Shown one piece after another: positions 10,173-19,364 of a DNA stretch of 57,091 nucleotides. Within the stretch, counting starts at the first letter, position 1; every line of letters starts with the position of its first letter. A program made the translations under genes and the position numbers. The notes under the pieces are model-generated. The model had not been told where the DNA came from, ran no database searches, and worked only from the letters and a program-made list of their open reading frames with translations. The DNA comes from Candidatus Peribacteria bacterium (lineage in GTDB: Bacteria; Patescibacteriota; Gracilibacteria; Absconditabacterales; Absconditicoccaceae), in NCBI GenBank assembly GCA_031276875.1, contig JAISMG010000024.1, positions 1 through 57,091 on the forward strand. The letters are read 5' to 3'.

Positions 10173-10457
10173 ATGCAAAAAGCTGAATTAGACAAATTAC
10201 TCCAACTTACTGCCATAGAACTCGCTCCGGAACAAATGCCAGCATTTTTAGACTATTTTTCTTCTATGAAAAAAATGTTTGATGAGTTCTACAATTTCCC
10301 GTTGCCAGATGACATCAAACTTGCAGAAGATGAAAAAAGTATTGCCTGTTTCGAACAAGGAAATGTCTTCCCTTCTGCTGAAGCGATATTGGCAAATGTT
10401 GAAAAAAAACGTTTGGTAGGAAATGCGATTGAAGTGAAATCCGCTTTTGGAGAATAA
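10173..10457 (+). CDS. gatC: Asp-tRNA(Asn)/Glu-tRNA(Gln) amidotransferase subunit C
   Basis: The 94-aa product has the GatC pattern: an N-terminal LDKLLQLTAIELAPEQM, the middle FLDYFSSMKKMF, and the end EAILANVEKK..VKSAFGE, where the family has a NAP..+..+.V..vf block. GatC stabilises the GatA-GatB transamidosome, which makes Gln-tRNA and Asn-tRNA by amidation. GatA and GatB are not in this window. The in-frame upstream extension (from 10029) was dropped because ATG 10173 follows a TTTCTCATCCTT pyrimidine stretch and matches GatC length. The family is short and poorly conserved, so confidence is moderate. Confidence 0.7.
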   Translation: MQKAELDKLLQLTAIELAPEQMPAFLDYFSSMKKMFDEFYNFPLPDDIKLAEDEKSIACFEQGNVFPSAEAILANVEKKRLVGNAIEVKSAFGE

Positions 10458-10480
10458 AATATATTTTTATCTTTTTGTCT

Positions 10481-11125
10481 ATGATGATGTCTGAATTACT
10501 GGAAATTTATGATTTACATTCTAATCTTATCGGTATCCAAGAGAGGAAATCATTTTATACAGACATCAAAGAAGAATTTGCTACAACAGGAAAAATTACC
10601 AAAAAAGTCAAAAGAATAACATTACTCTTGATGAATTCTGCGGGTCGCATTTATCTCCAGAAAAGAAGTAAAATTAAAAATGAAAATGCTGGAATGTATG
10701 ATAAAACTGTAGGAGGGCACGTAATTGCTGGAGATAGTTTTACAATGACGGTAGTAAAAGAATGTGTTGAAGAATTATGATTTCCTGCAGCGGTAATTAC
10801 TCAAAAAGAGTTTTTGCGTTCCATTAAAGTTGTTAATTTTGAAATTATAGGACTTTTTAGACAGATAGACTATTTATCAGAATTTCTTTCTTTAAGGCAG
10901 TTAAAAAACAATTGATATATATATCAACCATATATAACTACAATGTATTGTGGATATTATGACGGTGCTATCAAATTTAAAGATGGAGAAGCGAGTGGAA
11001 TAGAAACCGTATCTCTTGAGGAAGCGAAAGAAGAATTACATAAGTATCCAGAAAAGTTTACAGAAGATTTGAAATTTATGATAGAAAAATATGAAAAATA
11101 CCTCATTCCCATTACAAAGTTGTAG
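10481..11125 (+). CDS. NUDIX hydrolase family protein
   Basis: The 214-aa product has a NUDIX box: GGHVIAGDSFTMTVVKECVEELG (about residues 80-102), with the G..E(C)xxEExG core, one Gly of which is TGA-coded. Preceding it, KITKKVKRITLLLMNSAGRIYLQKRS matches the N-terminal beta strands of the isopentenyl-diphosphate isomerase-like and YfcD-like subgroup. Those proteins hydrolyse or isomerise nucleoside or prenyl diphosphates. Two TGA codons are read as Gly. Three ATGs in tandem (10481, 10484, 10487) make the exact start uncertain. The substrate cannot be read. Confidence 0.82.
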
Positions 11126-11211
11126 TATTTGTTGCTAATTTCTCAATAATCTTGAAAAGAAACAGCATTTCTGTACTATCACTTGCAGAATTTTATTCCT
11201 TTTTCATCTTG

Positions 11212-12708
11212 ATGCATATTTCCAGAGCTTTGATTTTTGATAGCGTTTTTGACCCTTATAAGGGCGTTCTTGCGTATGTGAAAGTTGTAGATGGAAGTTT
11301 CAAAGCAGGAGAACCTGTACATCTTATCCATTCCCAAACCACGTTTACTCCTACAGAAGTAGGCTACTTCACACCAGACTATAAAGCTGATACTGCACTT
11401 TCAGAAGGACAAATCGGCTACATTACCACAGGACAAAAATCAGTTCGTGAAGTGAAAATAGGTGATACGATATTGAAGCTTACAGAAGAAAATAAAAGAT
11501 TACAGAAGATTTCAGAAGATGGCAGAGGATTAGAGAAGCTTACAGAAGAAGATGAGAAAAAAACTCTGAAATCCTATCTCATCCCGGGCTTCAAAAGGAT
11601 TACTCCTTACGTATACGCTGGTGTCTATCCCATAGACTCTACAGAATACGATAAACTCAAAGACTCCCTCGAAAAACTCTCTCTCAATGATAGTGCTGTG
11701 GAATATGAAATGGAAGAAAGCTGAGCATTGGGATTGGGGTTTCGTTGTGGATTTCTGTGAATGTTGCATATGGATATTATCAAAGAAAGGCTGTGGAGAG
11801 AATACAAACTTGATACGATTTTCACTATTCCTACGGTGATGTATCTCATCAAATCCAAAAACCTCTCTCTTTCCCCGATAAAAACCTGAAATAATATCAA
11901 AAGTCTGATTTCTACAGGACTTTATGAAACCATTCTCAAACAAGAAGGTATTGCACTTGCTCCCGACCAGAAACTCCAACTAGAACAGAGCCAAGGTATC
12001 TTTGGGACAATGCTTGAAAATGCTGATTTTCAACAGATAGCCCAGCTCCTCAAACCACGAATGGTAGTCAAATCTGGTTCAGAAATGATTGACCAAGGAA
12101 CGATAGAGAATATTCAAGAACCGATTGCAGAAGTAGAAATCGTTTGACCCAAAGACTTTGCAGGAAATATTATGGCACTTGCTCAGGAATATCGTGGACA
12201 GCTCAAAGCGATGGAATATTTGGATGAAACCAGAGTAGTACGAAAATACCTGTTGCCGATGGGAGAGATTATTATTGATTTCTATGACCGTTTGAAGTCT
12301 GCTACCAAAGGCTATGCAACAATGAATTATGAATTTAAAGGCTATGAACCTGCCGATTTGGTGAAGTTAGATATTTTTATCAATAATGAAAAAGTAGAGG
12401 CGTTGACGCGAGTAGTGCATAAGGATAAAGCATATTATTTAGGACGTGATGTAGTAGAAAAGTTAAAAACGCTGATACCCAAACAGCTGTTTCCTATCCC
12501 TCTTCAAGCAGGATTGGGAACCAAAATGATTGCTCGTGAAACCATTCCTGCGATGAAAAAAGATGTGTTGGCAAAGTGTTATGGGTGAGATGTATCCAGA
12601 AAAAGGAAGCTCCTCCAAAAGCAAAAAGAAGGAAAAAAGAGAATGAAAGCTATTGGGAATGTAGAGGTGCCGACTTCAGTATTTATTGATATGGTAAGTA
12701 GGGGGTAG
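11212..12708 (+). CDS. LepA/EF-4-like protein lacking the GTPase domain
   Basis: The 498-aa protein begins at domain II of elongation factor 4: [22 protein letters not shown] is where domain II starts in LepA. Domain III ([19 protein letters not shown], Gly by TGA), the [10 protein letters not shown] stretch, and the LepA-specific C-terminus ([18 protein letters not shown]) follow. The whole N-terminal G domain (about 185 residues: P-loop, switches, NKxD) is missing, and the 86 bp upstream do not encode it. Two insertions occur: a charged repeat ([14 protein letters not shown]..) between domains II and III, and about 70 residues before IQEPIAE. The C-terminal region is intact and uninterrupted, so this is not simple decay. 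EF-4 is a ribosome-binding back-translocation factor; a G-less form would bind ribosomes without GTP hydrolysis, if it is expressed. Confidence 0.85.
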
Positions 12709-12875
12709 GAGGTGGAGAAAGAAAGCTGAATAGAGAATAGGGGAGTCTCTTTAGCTAAAATACAGTATTAATATACAAGAAAAGCGATAATTTATTATCT
12801 AAAAAAGATAACTTTCTCTTGTAATTGAATACTACACTGGTATACTGCCTTTACAGATTTATTTGCTATTATACT

Positions 12876-13217
12876 ATGATTACCGAAATGAGAATTGCTT
12901 ATCATCCCGGGGAATATATCCTAGAAGAACTCAGAGCTAGAGGATGGTCTCAAGCAAAGTTTGCAGAACTTATTGGAATTACAAAAGCAGAAGTAAATGA
13001 CTTGGTGAAAGGTCGCAGAAATATAACAGCCAGATTAGCTGTTCGTATCAGTGAAGCTTTTGGAACTTCCGCAGATATCTGGATGAAATTGCAAAACATC
13101 TACGACATTTATTTGGTGAAGAAAAATAAACAAGAAATTAGAGAAGTATCTAAAATTTCCACCAGAGTGTTAGAGTTTACTTCTTATGTACAGAAAGAAC
13201 ACCTTGCTCTTGCTTAA
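12876..13217 (+). CDS. higA: HigA-type antitoxin / XRE-family regulator
   Basis: The 113-aa helix-turn-helix protein has the HigA/VapI pattern: HPGEYILEELRARGWSQAKFAELIG, then KAEVNDLVKGRRNITARLAVRISEAFGTSADIWMKLQ. HigA antitoxins bind DNA and neutralise the RelE-fold HigB, usually encoded just upstream. No HigB is visible on either side: the 160 bp upstream and the region after it contain no compatible short frame. So it is either an orphan antitoxin or a stand-alone regulator. No TGA codon is present. The start at 12876 follows ATTATACT. Confidence 0.85.
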   Translation: MITEMRIAYHPGEYILEELRARGWSQAKFAELIGITKAEVNDLVKGRRNITARLAVRISEAFGTSADIWMKLQNIYDIYLVKKNKQEIREVSKISTRVLEFTSYVQKEHLALA

Positions 13218-13297
13218 TGGTATTTTACAATATTTTATAATGATTAAAAAACCAATCTTCTCTCAATTAAAATGAATATAAGAGAATAAGGAGATTA

Positions 13298-14220
13298 CTA
13301 GGATATACTAATATAATCAATATCATCTGGAATTTTATTTATTTTTTTCCATTTCTCTTTTTTTATACTTCATTGTTGTAAACCTCAAAATTTCATATTC
13401 CCCGTATCTATTCCTGTATAATATAATGTTCCATCTGATGAAAAAGCATATAATCATTTTTTACCTTCCCTTTCATACTGATTTTCTCCTATTTCTGAAA
13501 GCTTAAGTGATGTAATAATTGCTTGTTTTCAAAATTCCAAAGGTAATTCCTGTTGTGATATATTTTGTCGTCCATCATGTTCTGCTCATCAAATATACTT
13601 TTGATTTCCCCCAATCTGAACCTGAATAGTACAGAGTCCCTTCATTAAAAGTATATAGTCATATATAATTTTCTCTTTGATAGTAATCAGTATTTGGTAT
13701 AATTTCTAAATTAAAATTTTTTACAAGGTTAGTTTTTTTTGTTTCTATTTTCTTTTGAATGTTTCATAGAGATATTACAACATCCTTTGAATTATTCATT
13801 TTTCCTCCTTCATTAACTCTTCCATTTCCATAAAAAATGTAAGATTTTCCATCAAATTCATATTGATAAACTATCTTGTCTGACCAAGTATAGTTTTCTG
13901 GTAATTCTGTCAATTTTTCTATTTTATAGATGTCATTCCCAAGGAATTGTTTCCCTTCAATTTTTACACCTATTTTACGCAGGAGCAAGTGTTCCATCTG
14001 CATTTTCTTTCCAAAATTGATTGAATAAGTCAGCATTTTTTGTCTTTAAATCTTCAACAAATTTATTTCAAAAAAATTTCATCCCTTTAATGTCTTCTTC
14101 TGTATATGTTTTCTCACTATCAAATGAAGGATTACTATTTTTTTTCTTTAATAAATAAAGCTCTTTTAGGTATACATAAAAGACATACTTTTGTCAAAAT
14201 TCTGAGGACTTTTTTTAAAT
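13298..14220 (-). pseudogene. Decayed gene with at least two frameshifts
   Basis: Coding-like sequence on the minus strand lies in three successive frames. The first reads ..KSSEFGQKYVFYVYLKEL..NADLFNQFWKENADGTLAPA and stops at TAA near 13980. The next frame continues VKIEGKQFLGNDIYKIEKL..NNSKDVVISLG and LYTFNEGTLY. A further shift near 13630 gives GGNQKYIGGAEH.. and LYAFSSDGTLYYTGID up to TAG at 13298. The repeated LY.F..GTLYY motif in two frames supports one original protein. There is no start codon at the 5' end. The family is unrecognised; beta-propeller or secreted repeat proteins have similar motifs. Sequencing errors are an alternative explanation. Confidence 0.55.
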
Positions 14221-14235
14221 AATCTCCGATTATCG

Positions 14236-15333
14236 TTATTTTTTCCAACGTCTTTTTCGTGGTTGTTGGTTAATGTAGGGTTCTATTTCTTCTCCTACAT
14301 TTTCTAAATCAGTGATTTTTCATTCTTGTAGTTCAATTCAAATAGGACTAATCTCTTCGGCAATTTCTCGTTCTGACAGTTCAGGAAAAGCTTGCTTTAT
14401 TCCTTTCTCTTCATCAGCGAATTCTTTGTGTAAAAATTGATTTTCTTTTGTTGCTTCATAAGGAAAACGGTTATATTTTAGGATAATTTTATTGGGGAAA
14501 AAAGTGGTTTCTTTCTGGATTTGGTTTCCTAAAGTGGTATATAAAACATAGGTATTTTTTAAAAAAGGGTCTTCGGTTCTATTCATACTTTGTCAAGGAA
14601 ATGGAATGGTTTCATTAGAAATATGGGTGATATTTCCCGAAATATTTTTATAGGTTTCAGGTAAGGTCGTATCTCATGCTATAATTGTTCCTATCCCTAA
14701 TGTCTGTACTAACGTATTTGCTTTAGTTTGTATATCTTTATAATATTCAATACCTATATTTTCTATATGTGTAAATCCATTTCTTTTTGCTTGAAGATAT
14801 TGTGCCAAAAGTAAAATGCCTGTTCCCGACCCTAAATCAAGTCATAGATATTTTCAATGAGAAAGTTGGGGATTATGTTTTTGTTGAATAATATTTTTTA
14901 TAATGCTGACGGTAGAAGGAATATCACTTAACATAGCAAGTCCATATTTATTTTTATCAAATACTTCTACTAAAGGATATTCTTGAGATAGTTCTGAAAT
15001 AGTGCGATTATATTGGTCTGAAGTCATAAGAAAATTACTTTTTTGATGAGCAAAATGAAATACTTTTTCTCCCACACTAAAAAGGTAATCTATATCCTGA
15101 ATATCTACAATCTGATGGAGACTATCAATATCTACAAAAGCATACATATATTTAAGCACAAGATTTATTATATGTTTATCAGTGAGTTCAATTTCTGGAT
15201 TTGCTAATGCTTCAACTAATCCTGTTAAAGAGATAGTATCAATATATATATCTTTATTTCTTAAAATGGGAGTAGGAGTTATTTGAAGAGAAGGAAAAAG
15301 AGTAGTACTATGATTTAAACGATTAAGAGACAT
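14236..15333 (-). CDS. SAM-dependent methyltransferase-like protein
   Basis: The 365-aa product has a class I methyltransferase motif I, KYLGLDLGSGTGILLLAQYL (about residues 163-182, first Gly by TGA), followed by an acidic strand NIGIEYYKD as motif II. The N-terminal 160 residues form a separate helical part without a recognised family. The C-terminus is basic (EPYINQQPRKRRWKK). The target (protein, RNA or small molecule) is not evident, and no target-recognition motif such as NPPY or DPPY is seen: the expected position reads HISNETIPFPG. TGA encodes several Gly. The gene starts at ATG 15331-15333, and its end lies immediately upstream (in transcription order) of the decayed gene. Confidence 0.75.
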
Positions 15334-15400
15334 TTATGATACATAAGTAGTAAATAGTGTGATTATTATACTTATTTTCTTTTTTTTCGCAAAATTTCTT

Positions 15401-15946
15401 TTACTTTTTCAAAAACTCCCTCATAAATCAGAAAATTTCCTCTTCTTTTCATTCCAGCACTTCCCATTCATTTGGCTTAAACGGTTGCAACACATATTCA
15501 GCTACGCCAATATTGCTAGCTTTTCCCACTCCAATGCGAAGTCTCATAAAATCAGGACTTGCAAGTTTTGTTGTGATACTTCTGAGTCCATTGTGTCCCG
15601 CAGCTCCTCATCAGCTTTTTAAAGCAATTTTCCCGAGAGGAAGTTCAATTTCATCGTGCAAAACGAGTATCTCTTTGGGAGTAATTTTGTAAAAATTTGC
15701 AAGCAGGGTCACGGCATCTCCTGAAGCATTCATATAGGTTTGTGGATTGGCAAACAGCACTTGTTCCGTTTCTCCTCCTTCTTTATTCCACAGAAATGTG
15801 AGAAATTCAGCTTTGTATTTGTTATCATATTTGAGTTCGCCAAGCTGTTCTCGTTTCACAAACTTTTCCACCATTGTGGCTCCGATATTGTGGCGAGTGT
15901 TGTTGTACTGAGGTCAAGGATTTCACAGTCAGACAATAAGTTTCAT
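15401..15946 (-). CDS. pth: Peptidyl-tRNA hydrolase
   Basis: The 181-aa enzyme releases peptides from prematurely dissociated peptidyl-tRNA. The N-terminal MKLIVGLGNPGPQYNNTRHN contains three TGA-coded Gly and the catalytic His (NTRHN). Further conserved parts are NPQTYMNASGDAV, ILVLHDEIELPLGKI and GAAGHNGLRSI, the last preceded by two successive TGA codons read as Gly. Without recoding the gene would fall into fragments, so it is a good proof of the code. Start ATG 15944-15946; stop TAA 15401-15403. Usual family length. Confidence 0.96.
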
Positions 15947-15996
15947 TAGAAAGAACAAGCAGAAGATAAAACGGAAACCAAATTTCCATTACACAG

Positions 15997-16425
15997 TTAT
16001 TTTCCATATCTTTCGATGACCATTTCTTTAATAGTGGTAGGGAAAAGAAGATAGTGATGAAGTTCTTTTAACGGAATTTTAACGATTTCATACACATTGT
16101 CAATCAGCTTTTTTTTGAATTCTGGTCCATCTCCAGGTTTGATTTCTCCTTGAAGATGTGTACAGAGATAAAAGTAATCGTGATCATTCAGCTTTGGATT
16201 GCGATGTTCTGCAAAGAAATCTCCCACTTCGATATCTGCATTGATTTCTTCCTTCATCTCTCTTATGAGGGTTTCTTGGTGAGTTTCTCCCTGTTCGATT
16301 TTTCCACCAGGGAAGGCATAATATTCTTTTCCTTGTTTAATTCTGTGGATAAGTACGATGTTGGTTTCGTTTTCTTCTGTGATGAAGAGGATACCGCGAA
16401 CGGTGGTTTTTATGGGATGAAGCAT
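15997..16425 (-). CDS. NUDIX hydrolase
   Basis: The 142-aa product has a full NUDIX box: GGKIEQGETHQETLIREMKEEINADI, with the metal-binding REMKEE. TTVRGILFITEENETNIVLIHR precedes it as the first beta strands, resembling MutT-type house-cleaning pyrophosphohydrolases. I chose ATG 16423-16425, which follows CTTCTTTTTCTA, over the frame's first Met at 16539. The 38 residues in between are a hydrophobic stretch that NUDIX proteins lack. If the longer start were used, the protein would be membrane-anchored. No TGA codon. Confidence 0.85.
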   Translation of the reverse strand: MLHPIKTTVRGILFITEENETNIVLIHRIKQGKEYYAFPGGKIEQGETHQETLIREMKEEINADIEVGDFFAEHRNPKLNDHDYFYLCTHLQGEIKPGDGPEFKKKLIDNVYEIVKIPLKELHHYLLFPTTIKEMVIERYGK

Positions 16426-16646
16426 TAGAAAAAGAAGAATAAAAGTCAGAGTTCTACCGAGATAGTCTTGACAGGGTAGAGCGAACATAACTATAAAGAT
16501 TGCTACGTCAAAAAGCAATACTTTTTTCAGCAGATGCATTTGGGTGATTTGTATGTTACAGCAAATTCGTAAATTAGTTTTAAAAATTTATTTGATAAAG
16601 TTCTCCTATTGAGTATACTTTCTGCACTTTATTTTTCTGTATTTTG

Positions 16647-17774
16647 ATGAAAACGCCTTTGTTTGATACTTCTGCACTTCAATCTCGAGCTACCTCTCAC
16701 CAACTTCCACCCTTCAAAGTGAAACAGATTTTTTTTGAACTGTTTAAAAATCAACGTATTCATCGGGAGGAAATGACCACACTTTCCAAAGACTTGAAAG
16801 CTGAATTAGCTCAAAGTTTCACTCCGCTTTCTTTGTCTATTATTGAAACTGTGAAAAGCGATACAACCACAAAATTTGTCTTTCAAACGTTGGATGGATA
16901 TATTGTTGAGGCAATGCTGATGCTCCATCGACAGGACGAAAAGTACGCTCCTTATTCCGCAACTTCTCCGCGTAAAGTAGCAGGTCGTAAATTGAACCGT
17001 ATTACGTTGTGTATTTCTTCACAGGTTGGCTGTCCGGTCAATTGTCTGTTTTGTATTACTGGGAAATTGGGATTTACGAGAAATTTGAGTTGGGACGAGA
17101 TTATTAGTCAGATTTTATATGCTAATCGGCGAATACAGCAACAGTTTGGCAAAAAAGAAGATGGTTCGCTTCGAGCAGTACGTAATGTAGTGTTTATGGG
17201 AATGGGAGAGCCTTTACTCAATTATGACAACGTTATCCAGAGCATTGAAATAATGTTGGCTCAAGAGAGGTTGTCGTTAGGACGCAGGCATATCACGATT
17301 TCTACCGCAGGGATTATTCCGGGGATTAAAAGGCTGATAGCAGATAAAGTACAGGTGAAATTGGCTCTGAGTTTACACGCTCCTCATCAAGTATTGAGGG
17401 AGAAATTGATGCCTATTGCCAAAGCGTATCCTTTGCCTGCATTGATGGAAGTGATAGATGAGTATGTAGCAGCGACGGATAATAGAATTTTTTATGAATA
17501 TATTATGATAAAAGGAATTACCGATACGCCAGCATTGGCTCACGAATTAGTTTCATTATTGGCGGGAAGACTAGCACACGTAAATCTTATTCCTTACAAT
17601 CCTAATCCTGTACTTGATTTTTTGGAGTCGGACGTGAAGAATATCCAGCTTTTTAAACAGATATTGGAAAAAGGCTGATTGACGGTTACCGTGCGTGAAA
17701 GTATGGGGCGTGAGGCGAAAGGAGCGTGTGGGCAGCTTGGTTGGGAAAACGTGAAAAAGCGTGTAAGTGAGTAG
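16647..17774 (+). CDS. rlmN: Dual-specificity 23S rRNA/tRNA m2A methyltransferase RlmN
   Basis: The 375-aa radical-SAM enzyme methylates A2503 of 23S rRNA and A37 of some tRNAs. The cluster motif CPVNCLFC (CxxxCxxC) sits in QVGCPVNCLFCITGKLGFTRNL. NVVFMGMGEPLLNYDNV, RRHITISTAGIIPGI and LALSLHAP follow in family order. The C-terminal VRESMGREAKGACGQL holds the methyl-accepting Cys. The single TGA (Gly) is at 17676, just before TVTVRES; its read-through restores that essential Cys, which a standard code would remove. Start ATG 16647; a TTG one codon upstream is ignored. Confidence 0.96.
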
Positions 17775-17846
17775 AGAAAGAAATGTGGGGGTTTAATAAC
17801 ATATTTCCAAAAACAACCATCAATACAGATTTTTTATCATTTTTCT

Positions 17847-17930
17847 TACCCGGAACAGGACTTGAACCTGCACAATCTTGCGATTACTAGCACCTGAAGC
17901 TAGCGTGTCTGCCAATTCCACCATCCGGGC
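17847..17930 (-). tRNA. tRNA-Leu (anticodon CAG)
   Basis: 84-nt class II tRNA read on the minus strand. The acceptor GCCCGGA pairs with TCCGGGT (one G-U at the end), followed by discriminator A. D-arm GGTGGAATTGGCAGACACGC; anticodon stem CTAGC/GCTAG with loop TTCAGGT (CAG, decoding CUG); a long variable arm; T-arm GCAGGTTCAAGTCCTGT. The 3' CCA is not encoded. Convergent end to end with rlmN and close to the truncated TrmA-like gene. Confidence 0.95.
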
Positions 17931-18033
17931 ATAACAGCTTTATTTCCACTCTTTGAGTCTAACCTTTTTGCATTTATTTCAATGTTAGCAGTATAGAAAA
18001 ATCACTAATAAAAGTCAAATGAAAGTTTAAATA

Positions 18034-19056
18034 TTAGCGTGAAAAATTCAATATTTCATAAATAACGCCCTCTCCCCAACATACTTTCGTTTCCGATTGT
18101 TCATTTTTTACCGTATCGGCAAGTCCTTCATTGTGGGTGAGGACAAATGTTGTTATCTCTTCTCTCCAGAAAGAGTCAGTTTTCAACTGTTCTAGTAATG
18201 CCTCCCAAATTTTTATTTGTTTTTCATCCAAATTTGCCAACGAAACGGAAAGATTCACCATCAATTCTCAAGTATTCACTCCTTCGCGGAGTACGAGATG
18301 ACGGAAAAATCCTTGGTGCGTCTTCTGGTCATAGACAGGCAACCCCGACTTTAAACACAGCTTTTTAATGGTTTGAAAAATCTGATTGGCTTTCTCGGAA
18401 ATAAGTCCGCAGGTGTCCACATCAACGATTTTACTAAATTCGCCTTGTTTGTGAAATCCACAACCTCGTGCATTATCGATAGTGTATTGTGGGAGATTGG
18501 CTGGATAAGGATTAGAAGTCTCGCTGGTAGAAGTGTTGTGTTTTTGCCATTCGCGATATGCTTCACTTTGCTGTTTGTATACGCCAAAACTAAATTCAAT
18601 TTTATTTCTGTATGCTTGCGTTAGTGGTGAGCCGATAATGGGTAAAAAGCTTATTTCCTGTTTTCCTTCAGCTTTCAGTTTACTGTTGATTTTTTTAAAG
18701 GCTTCTTTTACGAGGTGTTGTTTGAGTTCTAGTTGTCTTTCATAACTCATTATTTGCCGTTTACAGCCTCCGCAACCGATTTTTGCTGTTCCTGCGTTGA
18801 TTTCACTTACCCCTTTGGGAATGAAATAATGAGGACAAAAAATGTCTCCATCAGCAAAATGGGGGTCGTAGTGTTTGGTGTCAATGATATGTGCTTCAAT
18901 GAAGTCTTTTCTTTTTTTCACAACTTTAACGTCAACAACACTTCCCGGTAAGGCTCAGCCTTTTATCAGGATTTTTTTCCCATCAGGAAGTGAACCGATA
19001 CCAATTCAGCCGTGTCAGAGTTTAGAGATTTTGATGTTTGTGAGGGTGGGTTTCAT
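18034..19056 (-). CDS. TrmA/RlmD-like RNA methyltransferase lacking the catalytic domain
   Basis: The 340-aa protein has an N-terminal TRAM-like domain (residues 1-50, KLGHGGIGIGSLPDGKKILIKGG, rich in TGA-coded Gly). An Fe-S region follows (FCPHYF.. and CGGCKRQ, as in RumA/RlmD), then the central domain of the RNA (uracil-5-)-methyltransferase family (AYRNKIEFSFG, GCGFHKQGEFSKIVDVDTCGL, GFFRHLVLREG). It stops at TAA 18034-18036 right after GEGVIYEILNF, exactly where the SAM-binding Rossmann domain with the catalytic Cys should begin. Family members are usually 430-480 aa. The remaining 100 bp up to tRNA-Leu do not encode the rest in any frame. Either a stable truncated RNA-binding protein or the remains of a deletion next to the tRNA. 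Confidence 0.85.
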
Positions 19057-19364
19057 ATTGGTAGGTGTAGTGATTTCCTTTGTATTTTCAATACAACAAC
19101 TTGTAGACAAGTACCAAAGTAAGTATTTCTCCCTTTATCATAGAGAAATCTCATAGTATATTTCCTATAAAACGCTTTTTTCTAAGTTTTTTTGTAAAAC
19201 CTCTGGTAATTGCAAATAAAATCTTTACACTGAGACCGTGTGCAAGGAACATAGTTTTTTGGAAGATGATTACAAAAGCTCAATGCTAACTGCTTTCAGC
19301 TCTTATAATCAACTTTCTCTTACTAGTTCCTGCTTCACTTTTTATTCTTATACACGTTTTTATA
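19057..19364. other. Divergent intergenic region upstream of pnp
   Basis: 308 bp between the truncated TrmA-like gene and pnp, AT-rich, with no convincing open frame under code 25. It must hold promoters for both directions, but I see no confident -35/-10 pair. The last 30 nt before the pnp ATG are pyrimidine-rich (CTTTTTATTCTTATACACG), as for other genes here. Confidence 0.4.

Noticed and set aside
16426-16539. Membrane-anchor extension of the second NUDIX protein
   Set aside because: The extra 38 residues are translated AT-rich upstream DNA; the internal ATG has the local type of start context and family length.
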